Positions 1-8,578 of a stretch of 45,485 nt of DNA are shown piece by piece. Position numbers and translations under genes: made by a program. Position 1 is the first letter of the stretch. Every line of letters starts with the position of its first letter. The stretch comes from Phycisphaerales bacterium UBA1845 (GTDB taxonomy: Bacteria > Planctomycetota > Phycisphaerae > UBA1845), in contig DDIR01000098.1 in the NCBI GenBank assembly GCA_002338715.1, forward strand, positions 74,523 to 120,007, given 5' to 3'. Below the pieces are notes generated by a model, which saw nothing but the letters and a program-made list of their open reading frames with translations, did no database searches and had not been told where the DNA came from.

Positions 1-261
1 ACCCAAGCCGTACTGGGTGCGAAGGTGGATGTGAAGACGCTCGACGGCGAAGTGACCTTGACCCTCCCGGCTGGGACGTCGAGCGGTTCCAAGATGCGCC
101 TGCGCGGTCGCGGTGTGCCTGCCAGCAGTGCCCAGCCAGCCGGCGACCTGATCGCCAACATTCAGATCGACGTGCCAGCCGCTCCGACCGAAGAGCAAAA
201 GGAACTGATGCGTCAGTTCGCCGCGACACTCTCCAAACAGAAAGTCGAACAGAAATCGTGA
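1..261 (+). CDS. dnaJ: DnaJ-type Hsp40 co-chaperone, C-terminal end (5' end outside window)
   Basis: The reading frame is open from base 1 and ends with TGA at 259-261, so only the last 86 residues are present. They match the end of the second substrate-binding (CTD2) domain of DnaJ/CbpA: ALGAKVDVKTLDG, then LPAGTSSGSKMRLRGRGVP, then GDLIANIQIDVP and TEEQKELMRQFA. Known family role: it delivers unfolded clients to DnaK and stimulates its ATPase. The J domain and any zinc fingers lie upstream of the window, so DnaJ and CbpA cannot be told apart. The stop codon overlaps the next start by one base (TGATG), which suggests translational coupling. Confidence 0.9.
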   Translation, partial: TQAVLGAKVDVKTLDGEVTLTLPAGTSSGSKMRLRGRGVPASSAQPAGDLIANIQIDVPAAPTEEQKELMRQFAATLSKQKVEQKS

Positions 262-608
262 TGATCCGCCGCGCGCTCCAGGCCACGTGCGTTGCGTGCG
301 CGGCGCTCATATTTCCTGTTGCAGTGTTTGCGCAGGGCGCTTCCAAAACCACGACGGGCGGAAATCGGCCAGTGGCTGGTTATGCCATGTTGATGATGAT
401 CCTGCTCTTGCTGATCGTCATCATGGTGTTCGGGTGGTTCCTGATGCGCTCGCTACAGCGTTCCCGCCAACGGTTGGGCCGCCATCAGAACAAAGCCACC
501 GACGCAACCGACGTGTGGGCGATGCACAAACTGCCCGGCGAAGATGACGTCGATGACGAAATCGACGACGGTGACGATGATGCCGACGGTGACGATGATG
601 ACGACTGA
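261..608 (+). CDS. Small secreted/membrane protein with acidic tail
   Basis: The product is about 115 residues and I do not recognise a family. It has a signal-peptide-like N-terminus (MIRRALQATCVACAALIF, with VFAQG as a likely cleavage region). A strongly hydrophobic segment follows at about residues 42-64 (GYAMLMMILLLLIVIMVFGW), then a basic patch (RSLQRSRQRLGRHQNK) typical of a cytoplasmic face. The last 25 residues are almost only Asp and Glu. ATG at 261 overlaps the dnaJ stop; an in-frame GTG at 258 is the alternative. The acidic tail is encoded by GAY/GAC repeats that overlap the start of the next gene. The product is probably an inner-membrane protein translated with the chaperone gene; its function is unknown. 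Confidence 0.7.
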   Translation: MIRRALQATCVACAALIFPVAVFAQGASKTTTGGNRPVAGYAMLMMILLLLIVIMVFGWFLMRSLQRSRQRLGRHQNKATDATDVWAMHKLPGEDDVDDEIDDGDDDADGDDDDD

Positions 609-1344
609 TGCCAATGGCGATGTCAGGGTCGCACTTGTGACGGGGGCTGCGGTCCGCGTCGGTCGGGCGATTGCGGTCGAGTTAGCCGACGCTGGATACG
701 ACGTTGCCATCCACTATCGACATTCAAAAGTACAAGCCGACGAGACGAAGGCCCTGGTGGAATCAAAAGGTCGGGGCTGCGTGACTCTGTGCGGCGACCT
801 GCTTGACGACAAAACCCCCGGGATGCTGATTGACGGGGTGCGGCAAGCGTTCGGTCGCCTCGACGTGCTCGTCAATAATGCGTCGCTCTTTGAACCCGAC
901 CCGGCTGACGCGTTCGACCAACAGCATTGGCAGAAGATGATGCAGGTCAACGCCATCGCGCCGGCTTGTCTGATCGAAACCGCAGCGCCGATGCTCGAGC
1001 AATCCCAATCCGGACAGGTCGTCAACCTCTGTGACATTTCTGCGGAGCGCCCCTGGTCAACCTATCGCGCGTACTGCGCATCGAAAGCCGCACTCGCCAA
1101 CCTCACGCTCTCATATGCAAGGCGGCTGGCTCCGGGCATTCGGGTCAACGGCGTCGCACCGGGCATTGCGATCTTCCCCGAGGATTACGACGAAGCCATT
1201 CGCCAGCGACTCATCGCCAAAGTGCCGCTGGGGCGCGAAGGGACGGTCGACGACATCGCCCGGACCGTGCGGTTTCTCGCGTTGCACGGCAGTTACATCA
1301 CCGGTCAGATCATCCGCGTCGATGGCGGGCGAAGCATCGTTTGA
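598..1344 (+). CDS. Short-chain dehydrogenase/reductase, pteridine reductase-like
   Basis: The product is a 248-residue classical-length SDR. The N-terminal dinucleotide motif is TGAAVRVGRAIA, as in PTR1/FolM-type pteridine reductases (TGxxxRxG), followed by the structural NNAS motif. The catalytic region has Asp146, Tyr159 and Lys163: an Asp sits where most SDRs have Ser, and the Asp-13-Tyr-4-Lys spacing equals the Asp181/Tyr194/Lys198 set of PTR1. The C-terminus GQIIRVDGGRSIV is typical of SDRs. Known family role: NADPH-dependent reduction of dihydrobiopterin or dihydrofolate. The specific substrate here is inferred. The frame is open from 544, but the first 18 residues would be low-complexity Met/Thr translated from the upstream acidic repeat, so ATG 598 is preferred; it overlaps the preceding gene by 11 bases. 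Confidence 0.8.
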   Translation: MTTDANGDVRVALVTGAAVRVGRAIAVELADAGYDVAIHYRHSKVQADETKALVESKGRGCVTLCGDLLDDKTPGMLIDGVRQAFGRLDVLVNNASLFEPDPADAFDQQHWQKMMQVNAIAPACLIETAAPMLEQSQSGQVVNLCDISAERPWSTYRAYCASKAALANLTLSYARRLAPGIRVNGVAPGIAIFPEDYDEAIRQRLIAKVPLGREGTVDDIARTVRFLALHGSYITGQIIRVDGGRSIV

Positions 1345-1513
1345 GCCCTCCCCGTTCGATTGCCCGTTGTGCGGTTGCGTGTTAGGATTCACGCGCGCAT
1401 CAGCCCAATACACACTTACTCGCTGGCGTGCACCAGGGTTGTCCCACCCGTCGCGTGAGCTTACCCGGCGTATTTTCCAAGAATTCAACGACCACGATGG
1501 AGCTGTGTTGGCA

Positions 1514-3037
1514 GTGGAGAACGAAAACAAATTCGTCCAGGAACGTCGAGCCAAGGTTGCGAAGATTCGCGAGCTTGAAGTCGATCCCTATGGCGGTCGA
1601 TTCCCCGACGTTGAGCACATCTCCGACGTCAGGTCGCGGGCCGAAGACCTCGCACTCGAAAGCGGTGCGTCAAAGGAAGACGAGACCGCGCGGGTGGCGG
1701 GTCGTATCGTCCTCCAGCGGGTCATGGGCAACCTCGTGTTCCTCACGATTCGCGACGGAAGCGGTGACATCCAGGTGGCGCTGTCGAAGCGGGCGGTTAA
1801 GGACCAGTGGCCGGTGATCAAGACGTTCGATCTCGGCGACATCATCGGGATGGACGGGTATCTCGGAAAGACCAAGACCGGCGAAATCACCATCTGGGGC
1901 AGCAGTGTCGTGCTCCTGTGCAAGGCGCTGCATCCACCGCCCGAAAAGTGGCACGGTCTGACCGATGTCGAGATGCGCTATCGCCAGCGGTATGTCGACT
2001 TGTTTACCAATCCAGACGTCCGCGAGGTGTTCAAAGCCCGCAGCAAGATCATCCAGTCGGTCCGCGACTATCTGGTGGGGTTGGAATACCTCGAGGTTGA
2101 AACGCCGGTCCTGCAGCCGATTTACGGCGGGGCGGCGGCTCGACCTTTTACAACCCACCACAACACGCTCGATCTGGAGTTGTTCCTGCGGATCAGCCCG
2201 GAGCTTTATTTGAAGCGCTTGCTCGTCGGCGGGATGGAGCGGGTGTTTGAGTTTTCGCGCAACTTCCGCAATGAAGGCATCAGCACGCAGCACAATCCGG
2301 AGTTCACCCTGCTTGAATTGTACGAAGCCTATGGCGACTACTTCGTGATGATGCAGCGGGTCGAAGAGATGGTAGCCGCTGCGATCGAAGATTTGGACGA
2401 TCAATTCACCCGCAAGTTCCGCGACGTTGAACTCGATTTCAGCCTTCCGTGGAGTCGCCAGAAATATTTGGACCTGCTCCGCGAACATGCGGGTGTATCG
2501 ATGAATGATATGGCCGGCGTGCGTGCCAAAGCGGCTGAGCTTGGTATCAAGCACGAAGGCAAGGACGACGCCATCGTCGTCAACGATGTTTTCGAAGAGA
2601 CCGTTGAACCGCATCTCGTTCAACCCACGTTTGTCTACGACTATCCAGCCGCTCTCTGTCCGCTGACCCGGCGCCATCCGGACGACCCGAATATTGCGCT
2701 GCGTTTTGAGGCGTACGTCGCGGGGATGGAACTGGGCAATGCGTACACCGAGCTCAACGATCCCGATGTGCAGTACGCCAACTTGAAGCAGCAGCTATCC
2801 GGTCAGGATGAAACGATGGCTGTGATGGACGACGATTTCGTGCTGGCATTGCAGTACGGAATGCCGCCTGCGGGTGGACTGGGCGTGGGGATCGACCGGT
2901 TGGTGATGCTCTTGACGGACAGTTCGAGCATCCGCGACGTGATCCTGTTCCCATTGCAGCGGCGGGCTGCTCAGCACGCAGAACCAAAAGCCTCGGATGA
3001 CGGATCAAACGAAGCGGCTGCGATCAAGGAAGACTAA
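1514..3037 (+). CDS. lysS: Lysyl-tRNA synthetase, class II
   Basis: The product is about 507 residues, the usual LysS length. It charges tRNA-Lys with lysine in the cytoplasm. After a short helical N-terminus comes an OB-fold anticodon-binding domain (VAGRIVLQRVMGNLVFLTIRD and DIIGMDGYLGKTKTGE). The class II catalytic core follows, with motif 2 (RNFRNEGISTQHNPEFT), the LysS-typical TLLELYEAY and FVYDYPA segments, and motif 3 (GGLGVGIDRLVMLLTD). The open frame runs back to 1031 over the SDR gene, but similarity starts only at VENENKFVQERR. GTG 1514 is therefore chosen, with GGAG at 1499-1502 upstream; GTG 1505 and TTG 1508 are alternatives. The C-terminal 20 residues form an ordinary charged tail. 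Confidence 0.95.
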   Translation: MENENKFVQERRAKVAKIRELEVDPYGGRFPDVEHISDVRSRAEDLALESGASKEDETARVAGRIVLQRVMGNLVFLTIRDGSGDIQVALSKRAVKDQWPVIKTFDLGDIIGMDGYLGKTKTGEITIWGSSVVLLCKALHPPPEKWHGLTDVEMRYRQRYVDLFTNPDVREVFKARSKIIQSVRDYLVGLEYLEVETPVLQPIYGGAAARPFTTHHNTLDLELFLRISPELYLKRLLVGGMERVFEFSRNFRNEGISTQHNPEFTLLELYEAYGDYFVMMQRVEEMVAAAIEDLDDQFTRKFRDVELDFSLPWSRQKYLDLLREHAGVSMNDMAGVRAKAAELGIKHEGKDDAIVVNDVFEETVEPHLVQPTFVYDYPAALCPLTRRHPDDPNIALRFEAYVAGMELGNAYTELNDPDVQYANLKQQLSGQDETMAVMDDDFVLALQYGMPPAGGLGVGIDRLVMLLTDSSSIRDVILFPLQRRAAQHAEPKASDDGSNEAAAIKED

Positions 3038-3108
3038 GGTGACGCTACGTGTGGTGTCACCACGTGGCACCATAACCTGCGGCATCAGCCCTCACGAGAC
3101 GGACACTC

Positions 3109-4674
3109 ATGTACAAGCTTTTTCTGACCTTTCGATATCTCATCAGCAAGTGGGTGGCTGTCTTCTCGATCCTGAGCGTGTGGCTGTGCGTGGCGATGGT
3201 GCTGATTGTCTTCAGCGTCATGGATGGATTTCTGGACAACATCAAGCAGCATTCGCGCGGTTTGCTCGGCGACATCATCATCGACAACTCGACGCTTCAG
3301 GGGTTTCCCTATTACGAGGAATTCTCCGCGTACCTCAAAGAAAAGATGCCCGAGGAGATCGATGTCGTCACTCCGGTGATCTACAGCTATGGCATCTTGC
3401 GTGAGCCGGTGAGCAGCTTCACCAAACCGGTGCGCATCGTCGCGATCGATTTTGATTCGTATTGCGCCGTCAACAACTTTCGCGAAAGCCTCTATTACGA
3501 TCGATACTATCCCGATACCACGTCGCTCGGGCTCGTTCAGCAGCCCGTGGCTGGTATCGATATGAAGGGCAATTCGATTCTGCCCGAACGGTTGGAAGCC
3601 GCCCATCGCGAGTACCTTAAGAATCGCGATGAAGACAAAGTTGATCACACGGATATTGCCGAACCGGACTATCGGTCGCCACATGGCGTCGGTGGTTTTG
3701 AACAGCACTTCGGACTACCCGGATACGAAGGAAATCCGCTGCCGGGGATCATCATCGGTACCGATGTCGTGTTCAGCCGCGACAGGAATGGCGTCTACAA
3801 CCGCAACATTCTCGATCGCGGCGCAGAAATTGTCCTGACGATTCTGCCGCTCACTTCGCGCGGGACCATCGCCGAGAACCCCATCCCCGTCGCGATGCGC
3901 AACATCGACGATTCGCGAACCAAGGTCTACGAAATCGACAAAATCTGTGTGTATGTGGATTTCAAGCTGTTTCAGGAATACCTCAGCATGGGCCCGCTCG
4001 AGCGCGTCGATGGCTCGTTCACCGAACCGCGGGCTTCGCAACTTCTCGTCAGCCTGAAAGATGGGAAGGACTACAACAAAGCGCTGCCCAAAATTGAAGA
4101 GGTCTGGAACGAGTTTCTGGGGACGTTGGCCGGCAATGTCACGCGATATGAAGCCGACCTGCTCAGCGGCGTGGGTGTGGATACATGGGAAACCCGCCAG
4201 CAGGCGTTCATCCAAGCTGTCGAGAAGGAAAAAGTTCTCGTCACGATTCTCTTCGGGATCATCAGCGTGGTCGCGATCGTACTCATCGGTGTGGTCTTCT
4301 ACATGATTGTGCTGCAAAAGACCCGCGACATCGGCATCATCAAGAGTCTCGGGGCGACTTCCGTGGGTGTGGCGATGATCTTCATCATGTACGGTGCGAT
4401 CATCGGGGTGATTGGCGGCATCCTCGGCATTTTGACCGGGACGACGGTGGTCGCGAACATCAACGAAATTCAGAGTTGGCTGGCCGCTTTTAATCCGAGC
4501 CTGCAGGTCTGGTCGCCGGAAGTCTACACGTTTGATCGCATTCCCAGTGTGGTCAAGCCGTCGGTGATTGCGGCAGTCTTTTTGATGGCTGTCCTGACGT
4601 CGACGCTCGGGGCGCTGGTGCCAGCGATGAAAGCCGCATGGGTTTGGCCGGTCAAGACGCTACGCTACGAATAG
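3109..4674 (+). CDS. LolC/LolE-like ABC transporter permease
   Basis: The product is a 521-residue inner-membrane permease of the FtsX/MacB-PCD superfamily. TM1 lies at about residues 12-40 (WVAVFSILSVWLCVAMVLIVFSVMDG). A roughly 330-residue periplasmic domain follows, and three TM segments lie in the last 150 residues. Between TM2 and TM3 is the coupling segment KTRDIGIIKSLGAT that contacts the ATPase in this family. Known role of relatives: extraction of outer-membrane lipoproteins from the inner membrane (LolCDE), or other lipid and peptide export. The gene is followed after 30 bases by its ATPase partner, so the two form a transporter operon. The periplasmic domain is longer than in E. 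coli LolC/E, so exact substrate assignment is uncertain. Confidence 0.85.
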   Translation: MYKLFLTFRYLISKWVAVFSILSVWLCVAMVLIVFSVMDGFLDNIKQHSRGLLGDIIIDNSTLQGFPYYEEFSAYLKEKMPEEIDVVTPVIYSYGILREPVSSFTKPVRIVAIDFDSYCAVNNFRESLYYDRYYPDTTSLGLVQQPVAGIDMKGNSILPERLEAAHREYLKNRDEDKVDHTDIAEPDYRSPHGVGGFEQHFGLPGYEGNPLPGIIIGTDVVFSRDRNGVYNRNILDRGAEIVLTILPLTSRGTIAENPIPVAMRNIDDSRTKVYEIDKICVYVDFKLFQEYLSMGPLERVDGSFTEPRASQLLVSLKDGKDYNKALPKIEEVWNEFLGTLAGNVTRYEADLLSGVGVDTWETRQQAFIQAVEKEKVLVTILFGIISVVAIVLIGVVFYMIVLQKTRDIGIIKSLGATSVGVAMIFIMYGAIIGVIGGILGILTGTTVVANINEIQSWLAAFNPSLQVWSPEVYTFDRIPSVVKPSVIAAVFLMAVLTSTLGALVPAMKAAWVWPVKTLRYE

Positions 4675-4704
4675 CATTTACAGGGATAGATTGGAGCGAC
4701 CGAA

Positions 4705-5391
4705 TTGGTCCTGGCACGTGCAACCAAACTTCATAAGACGTACTCGCTCGGCAAGACCAAGGTGAACGTTTTGCGCGGGGTGAACCTGGATGTTCAACAG
4801 GGCGAGATGTTGGCTATCACCGGCGCGAGCGGCTGCGGTAAGAGCACACTGCTGCACATTCTCGGGGCGCTCGACAAGCCCGACCAGGGAACGGTGTCAT
4901 TGGGCGGCGAGGATCTGTTCGCAGCCAGCACCTGGCGACGCGACGCCATTCGCAACAAAGACGTCGGATTTGTCTTTCAGTTTTACCACCTGCTGCCGGA
5001 ATTCAACGTGCTGGAGAACGTGCTCATGCCGCGTCTGGTCGGGACGTCGATGACGAAATGGTTCGCATCCAGCCGATCCGCCCGCGCGAAAGCAGCCGAA
5101 ATCCTCGATACCGTAGGTTTGAAGGATCGCCTCAAGCACCGCCCGAAGGAACTCTCCGGGGGTGAGCGTCAACGGGTGGCGATTGCCCGTGCGATCATGA
5201 ACGAACCGCGATTTTTGCTTGCTGACGAGCCAACCGGTAATCTGGACGCTAAAATGGGCAAGGGAATCATGGAATGCCTGCGCGGGCTGAACCGCAACGG
5301 GCAGACCATCGTGCTGGTCACGCACGACCCGAACATCGCCAATCAGGCTGACCGACAGGTGCGGCTTGTTGACGGTCGAATCGAAGCCTGA
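4705..5391 (+). CDS. LolD-like ABC transporter ATP-binding protein
   Basis: The product is a 228-residue ATPase with every ABC motif intact: Walker A GASGCGKST, Q-loop FQFYHLLPEFNVLENV, signature LSGGERQRVAIARA, Walker B FLLADEPTGNLD and H-loop THD. The FQFYHLLPEFNVLENVLMP and DEPTGNLD forms are characteristic of the LolD/MacB/FtsE group, which energises the FtsX-like permease encoded directly upstream. Translation probably starts at TTG 4705, with GGAG at 4693-4696 placed 8 bases upstream; no better in-frame ATG exists before the first beta strand. The product is a cytoplasmic subunit of the predicted lipoprotein-release complex. Confidence 0.92.
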   Translation: MVLARATKLHKTYSLGKTKVNVLRGVNLDVQQGEMLAITGASGCGKSTLLHILGALDKPDQGTVSLGGEDLFAASTWRRDAIRNKDVGFVFQFYHLLPEFNVLENVLMPRLVGTSMTKWFASSRSARAKAAEILDTVGLKDRLKHRPKELSGGERQRVAIARAIMNEPRFLLADEPTGNLDAKMGKGIMECLRGLNRNGQTIVLVTHDPNIANQADRQVRLVDGRIEA

Positions 5392-5442
5392 CTCGGTCGA
5401 TAAGAAGTCTGTCGATAACAAGTTGGGCGTCCACTCGAACTC

Positions 5443-5449
5443 AGGAGGT
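5443..5449 (+). promoter_or_regulatory. Strong Shine-Dalgarno sequence before the aminotransferase gene
   Basis: AGGAGGT lies five bases upstream of ATG 5455. It is the closest match to the anti-Shine-Dalgarno consensus that I saw in the window, and it fixes this start codon. Confidence 0.85.
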
Positions 5450-5454
5450 AGACG

Positions 5455-6504
5455 ATGAGCAACACTGAGACACACGAAACGCAAAAAGCCAACCTGAACT
5501 GGTCCGAGCTCATCTTCGGATACACCAAGACCGACTGCAATATTCGCTACACATTCAGCAACGGTCAGTGGGATGACGGCGTCTTGACCGAGGACGAAAA
5601 CATTCCGATCCACATGGCCTCCACGTGTCTGCACTACGGGCAAGAGTGCTTCGAAGGGCTCAAGGCTTTTGAGACCAAGAGCGGCGACGTTGTGGTCTTC
5701 CGCGCCGACGAAAATGCAAAGCGCATGGACTATACCGCCCGCAAGATCCTCATGGCGCCTCCGCCGATCGATATGTTCCTTGAGGCTGTCGATCGCGTCG
5801 TGCAGGCGAATCGACGGTTTGTGCCACCCTATGGCACGGGCGCGTCGCTTTACATTCGACCGCTCCTCATTGGCATTGGACCGCGCGTCGGCGTGAAACC
5901 TTCCGACGACTACATGCTGATGGTTTTCGTGACACCGGTGGGTCCGTACTTCAAGAACGGATTCAAACCGGTCAAGATGATCGTTGAAGAGAAGGTGGAC
6001 CGTGCAGCGCCGCTGGGCGTGGGGGATGCCAAGGTCGGCGGCAACTACGCAGCCAGTCTGCGGGCAGGAGCCGCTGCTCGCGAGAAGGGCTACGCCGATG
6101 TGGTCTATCTCGACGCCAAAGAGCGCAAGTACATCGATGAATCCGGTCCGGCGAATTTCTTCGCGATCACCAAGGACGGTCAGTACCTCACGCCCAAGAG
6201 CGATTCGATCCTCCCGTCGATCACCAACAAGTCGCTCGTCACGTTGGCCGACGAGATGGGGTTGCGCCCCGAGCGCCGGCCGATTGATATCGAAGAAATT
6301 TTCGATTTCGCAGAAGCCGGTTGTTGCGGGACAGCCGCAGTCATCACCCCAATCGGATCGATTCGATACCGCGAGCGCGAGGTGGTCTATTCGCCGGATG
6401 GCGAACCGGGCCCGATTTCGACGAAGCTGTACAACAAACTGCGGGCGATCCAACTCGGCGAGGAGCCGGACACGCACGGGTGGCTTCGCACCATCGAAGG
6501 CTGA
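5455..6504 (+). CDS. ilvE: Branched-chain amino acid aminotransferase (class IV PLP)
   Basis: The product is a 349-residue BCAT of the longer, eukaryote/Bacteroidetes-like type. Substrate-side motifs are STCLHYGQECFEGLKAF and the arginine-containing YIRPLLIGIGPRVGV. The PLP lysine is Lys193 in AKVGGNYAAS, matching KLGGNYG of human BCAT. The cofactor-phosphate loop appears as CCGTAAVITPIG. Known reaction: reversible transfer of the amino group between Leu/Ile/Val and 2-oxoglutarate, the last step of their synthesis. The start is fixed by AGGAGGT at 5443-5449. The gene is transcribed in the same direction as the ABC pair 63 bases upstream, but no functional link is evident. Confidence 0.93.
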   Translation: MSNTETHETQKANLNWSELIFGYTKTDCNIRYTFSNGQWDDGVLTEDENIPIHMASTCLHYGQECFEGLKAFETKSGDVVVFRADENAKRMDYTARKILMAPPPIDMFLEAVDRVVQANRRFVPPYGTGASLYIRPLLIGIGPRVGVKPSDDYMLMVFVTPVGPYFKNGFKPVKMIVEEKVDRAAPLGVGDAKVGGNYAASLRAGAAAREKGYADVVYLDAKERKYIDESGPANFFAITKDGQYLTPKSDSILPSITNKSLVTLADEMGLRPERRPIDIEEIFDFAEAGCCGTAAVITPIGSIRYREREVVYSPDGEPGPISTKLYNKLRAIQLGEEPDTHGWLRTIEG

Positions 6505-6680
6505 AACCGCGAATCGCGTTGTCTATTTTTGCAATCGCCAACCCAAACCGCTGAACCCCACCATCGACGACACGTGTGGGCGTGGTCAAGGTGCGTTTGG
6601 TTTCGTTGAACGCCGATCTTCACTGCCGCATTTGTTCTGCCGATATGCCAATCGCCGTCAAGGTGTTCGGGGATTTGCAG

Positions 6681-6938
6681 ATGAATCGGTGGTTCATATT
6701 CGCAATGGTGACAGGGGGCTTGTACGGGGCGCTGACATTTCTGCGCATCGTCGGGCATGAGATCGCCATCACGAATCGGGACATTGACGAGAATGCCAAG
6801 ATCGCTCGCGAGGCTTTGAAGAAGCGCCGTGAAGCCGAGGAGCACGAGCGCAAGGAAGATGCGTTGATGGCCAAGAGGGCAGAGAAGCAGTCCGCGAACG
6901 GAGCACCCAAATCGGCGGTGCGTCCCCCGAGTAAGTAA
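6681..6938 (+). CDS. Small membrane protein with charged helical tail
   Basis: The product is about 85 residues of unrecognised family. An N-terminal hydrophobic segment (WFIFAMVTGGLYGALTFLRIVG) is followed by a long charged helix rich in Lys/Glu/Arg (AREALKKRREAEEHERKE) that is likely to form a coiled coil, and a flexible Pro/Ser/Lys end. ATG 6681 is chosen because GGGGA at about 6669-6673 precedes it. The frame is open back to 6576 and an ATG at 6645 would give a longer product. No function can be assigned. Confidence 0.5.
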   Translation: MNRWFIFAMVTGGLYGALTFLRIVGHEIAITNRDIDENAKIAREALKKRREAEEHERKEDALMAKRAEKQSANGAPKSAVRPPSK

Positions 6939-7222
6939 TGCTTCATTTCAGAACGCGATCATCTCGGCCTGATCCAGACCGGCAGCAGTGAGTGGCTGAA
7001 TCCGGCAAGGAATGTCCGTGGTACTGCAATTCTGTTGACTTGACACAACCTCACCCCTAGATTGAAGCATCGCAAAAGCGCTCTCGCGCCAGTTCTCCAA
7101 TGCTTAATTCTGGCGTGCCAACCGCAATTGCGATTAAGGTTCGTGCAATCGTGTAACCGATCCAATGGATGAGTCCAGCACGTCCGGGTTGGGATTGAAA
7201 TCTTCGTTTGCGAGGCGTATCC

Positions 7223-8242
7223 ATGAAAACCACGTCATCACGATTGGCCAAGACCCAAGCAGTCGCAAACCTCACCGGTGCGCTCATCATCGTTGTGGGG
7301 TTGGTGCCGATTATCACGGGCATCGTGCGCGCTGAAGGGATGGATCGCTTTTGGATGGTGCTGGGAGGGGCGATTGTCGCTCTCGTCGGTGTGCTGACGC
7401 TGGTGATTGTCGCCTTGCAGGTCAAGATCGAGTCCAACTCCTTTCGGTTGTATGGACAGCTCCGCGACATGCACGAGTTGAGTCTCAAGCAGAGCGCTTT
7501 GCTTGCACGCATTGCTGAAAACAGTGCATTGTCGGACGCGGCTCGGTCGCTTTCCAACCGTGAAATCGAGATTGATCGCCTGCGCGAGACGATTCGTACG
7601 GTCATCCGCACGGAATCGTGGGATGCCGGTATCCGCCTCGTGGATGAAATGGAAAGCCGATTCGGGTTCACCGATGAAGCGGCTGTCCTTCGAAGAGAAA
7701 TCGAAGAGGCGCGTCACACGGCCATGCGCACGAAGTTTGAGCAGGCGTCGCAGATGATCGAACACTTGTTCAAATTGAACGACTGGGAAAGGGCGGAAAA
7801 GGAGATCGAACGTCTCCACCATGCACTTCCGGATGAACCGCGGGTCGGCAAGCTTCGTGAGGCGCTGGTTCAGCGTAAAGCCAAGCGCAAGCAGGAACTG
7901 TTGGGCGTATGGAAAAGTGCCTGCGGGCGTGATGATGTCGATGAGGCGATCAGTGTACTGCGCGAACTGGATGCATACCTGACCCGTGAAGAAGCCCGCG
8001 AACTCGAAGAGACCGCCCGCAGCGTGTTCAAAGCCAAGCTCCTCCAACTGGGGACCCAGTTTCAATTCGCGGTCAACGAACACCGTTGGCGCGATGCCCT
8101 CGAAATCGGCGTTCAGATCACCGAAGAGTTTCCCAACTCGCGGATGTCCAAAGAGGTGGCCGAGGCGATGGATGGACTGCGTTCCCGTGCCGGCGCCAAG
8201 GATGTCGAGGTAACCTTCACCAGGCACACGGCAGAGACATAA
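7223..8242 (+). CDS. Membrane-anchored alpha-helical repeat protein, unknown function
   Basis: The product is about 339 residues. Two N-terminal transmembrane helices (ANLTGALIIVVGLVPIITGI and WMVLGGAIVALVGVLTLVIV, about residues 14-72) are followed by about 260 residues of charged amphipathic helices. These have TPR-like spacing, for example WERAEKEIERLHHALPDEP, CGRDDVDEAISVLRELDAY and HRWRDALEIGVQITEEFPNS. The last pattern is typical of TPR or alpha-solenoid repeats that bind other proteins. ATG 7223 has GAGG at 7212-7215 upstream; TTG 7208 is an alternative. It stands alone between two intergenic stretches of about 280 and 340 bases. I do not recognise the family. Confidence 0.75.
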   Translation: MKTTSSRLAKTQAVANLTGALIIVVGLVPIITGIVRAEGMDRFWMVLGGAIVALVGVLTLVIVALQVKIESNSFRLYGQLRDMHELSLKQSALLARIAENSALSDAARSLSNREIEIDRLRETIRTVIRTESWDAGIRLVDEMESRFGFTDEAAVLRREIEEARHTAMRTKFEQASQMIEHLFKLNDWERAEKEIERLHHALPDEPRVGKLREALVQRKAKRKQELLGVWKSACGRDDVDEAISVLRELDAYLTREEARELEETARSVFKAKLLQLGTQFQFAVNEHRWRDALEIGVQITEEFPNSRMSKEVAEAMDGLRSRAGAKDVEVTFTRHTAET

Positions 8243-8578
8243 ATTCGATCAACACCGAGTTTCCAACCGATTGGACGATAGCTGAGGCGACGTCGTCTTC
8301 GCTCCCTGCGCACTTCCGCCGGGCTACGCGTCCGCCCGATGTCGGTCCACCTTCAGCAAATCAATTCAACATCACTGAACAGTCGTGGTTGTACAGCATT
8401 TGCCTAACGAATGTCTGATCCTGCATGACAATGGGTCTCCAGACCGCGCGCTGATGGGTCGATATTCAATGGGCGAACCAGTCCATTAATGGACCTTGGT
8501 TCCATGGCGGACGCGTGCGCTTCGTCGCACCTCGGGCACGTCCAACACAGGCTGACAGAACACGTTACGACAGAGTCC
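8243..8578. other. Intergenic region before the diguanylate cyclase gene
   Basis: About 336 bases without a convincing gene. The cyclase frame is open back to 8489, so part of this stretch may be translated if an earlier ATG (8489 or 8504) is used. I see no tRNA, strong hairpin or repeat here. Confidence 0.4.

Noticed and set aside
544..597. Upstream start for the SDR gene
   Set aside because: It would add 18 Met/Thr-rich residues that are only the alternate frame of the acidic repeat of the preceding gene.
1031..1513. N-terminal extension of lysS over the SDR gene
   Set aside because: The added 161 residues are Ser/Arg-rich frame-shadow sequence of the SDR gene, and LysS similarity starts only after 1514.
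1670..2677. 335-codon ORF on the - strand inside lysS
   Set aside because: Complement of a highly conserved synthetase gene; the His/Arg/Asp-rich product is typical of antisense frames at this GC content.
3038..3108. GTGGTG/CACCAC palindrome before the LolC/E-like gene as a terminator
   Set aside because: The stem is short with a one-base centre and no T-run follows; it could not form a usual hairpin loop.
4897..6477. 526-codon ORF on the - strand opposite the LolD-like and ilvE genes
   Set aside because: It is a shadow: both + strand genes have intact family motifs and ribosome sites, and the antisense product shows no recognisable domain.
7238..8227. 329-codon ORF on the - strand
   Set aside because: Mirror of the helical-repeat gene at 7223-8242, which has a ribosome site and two plausible membrane helices.
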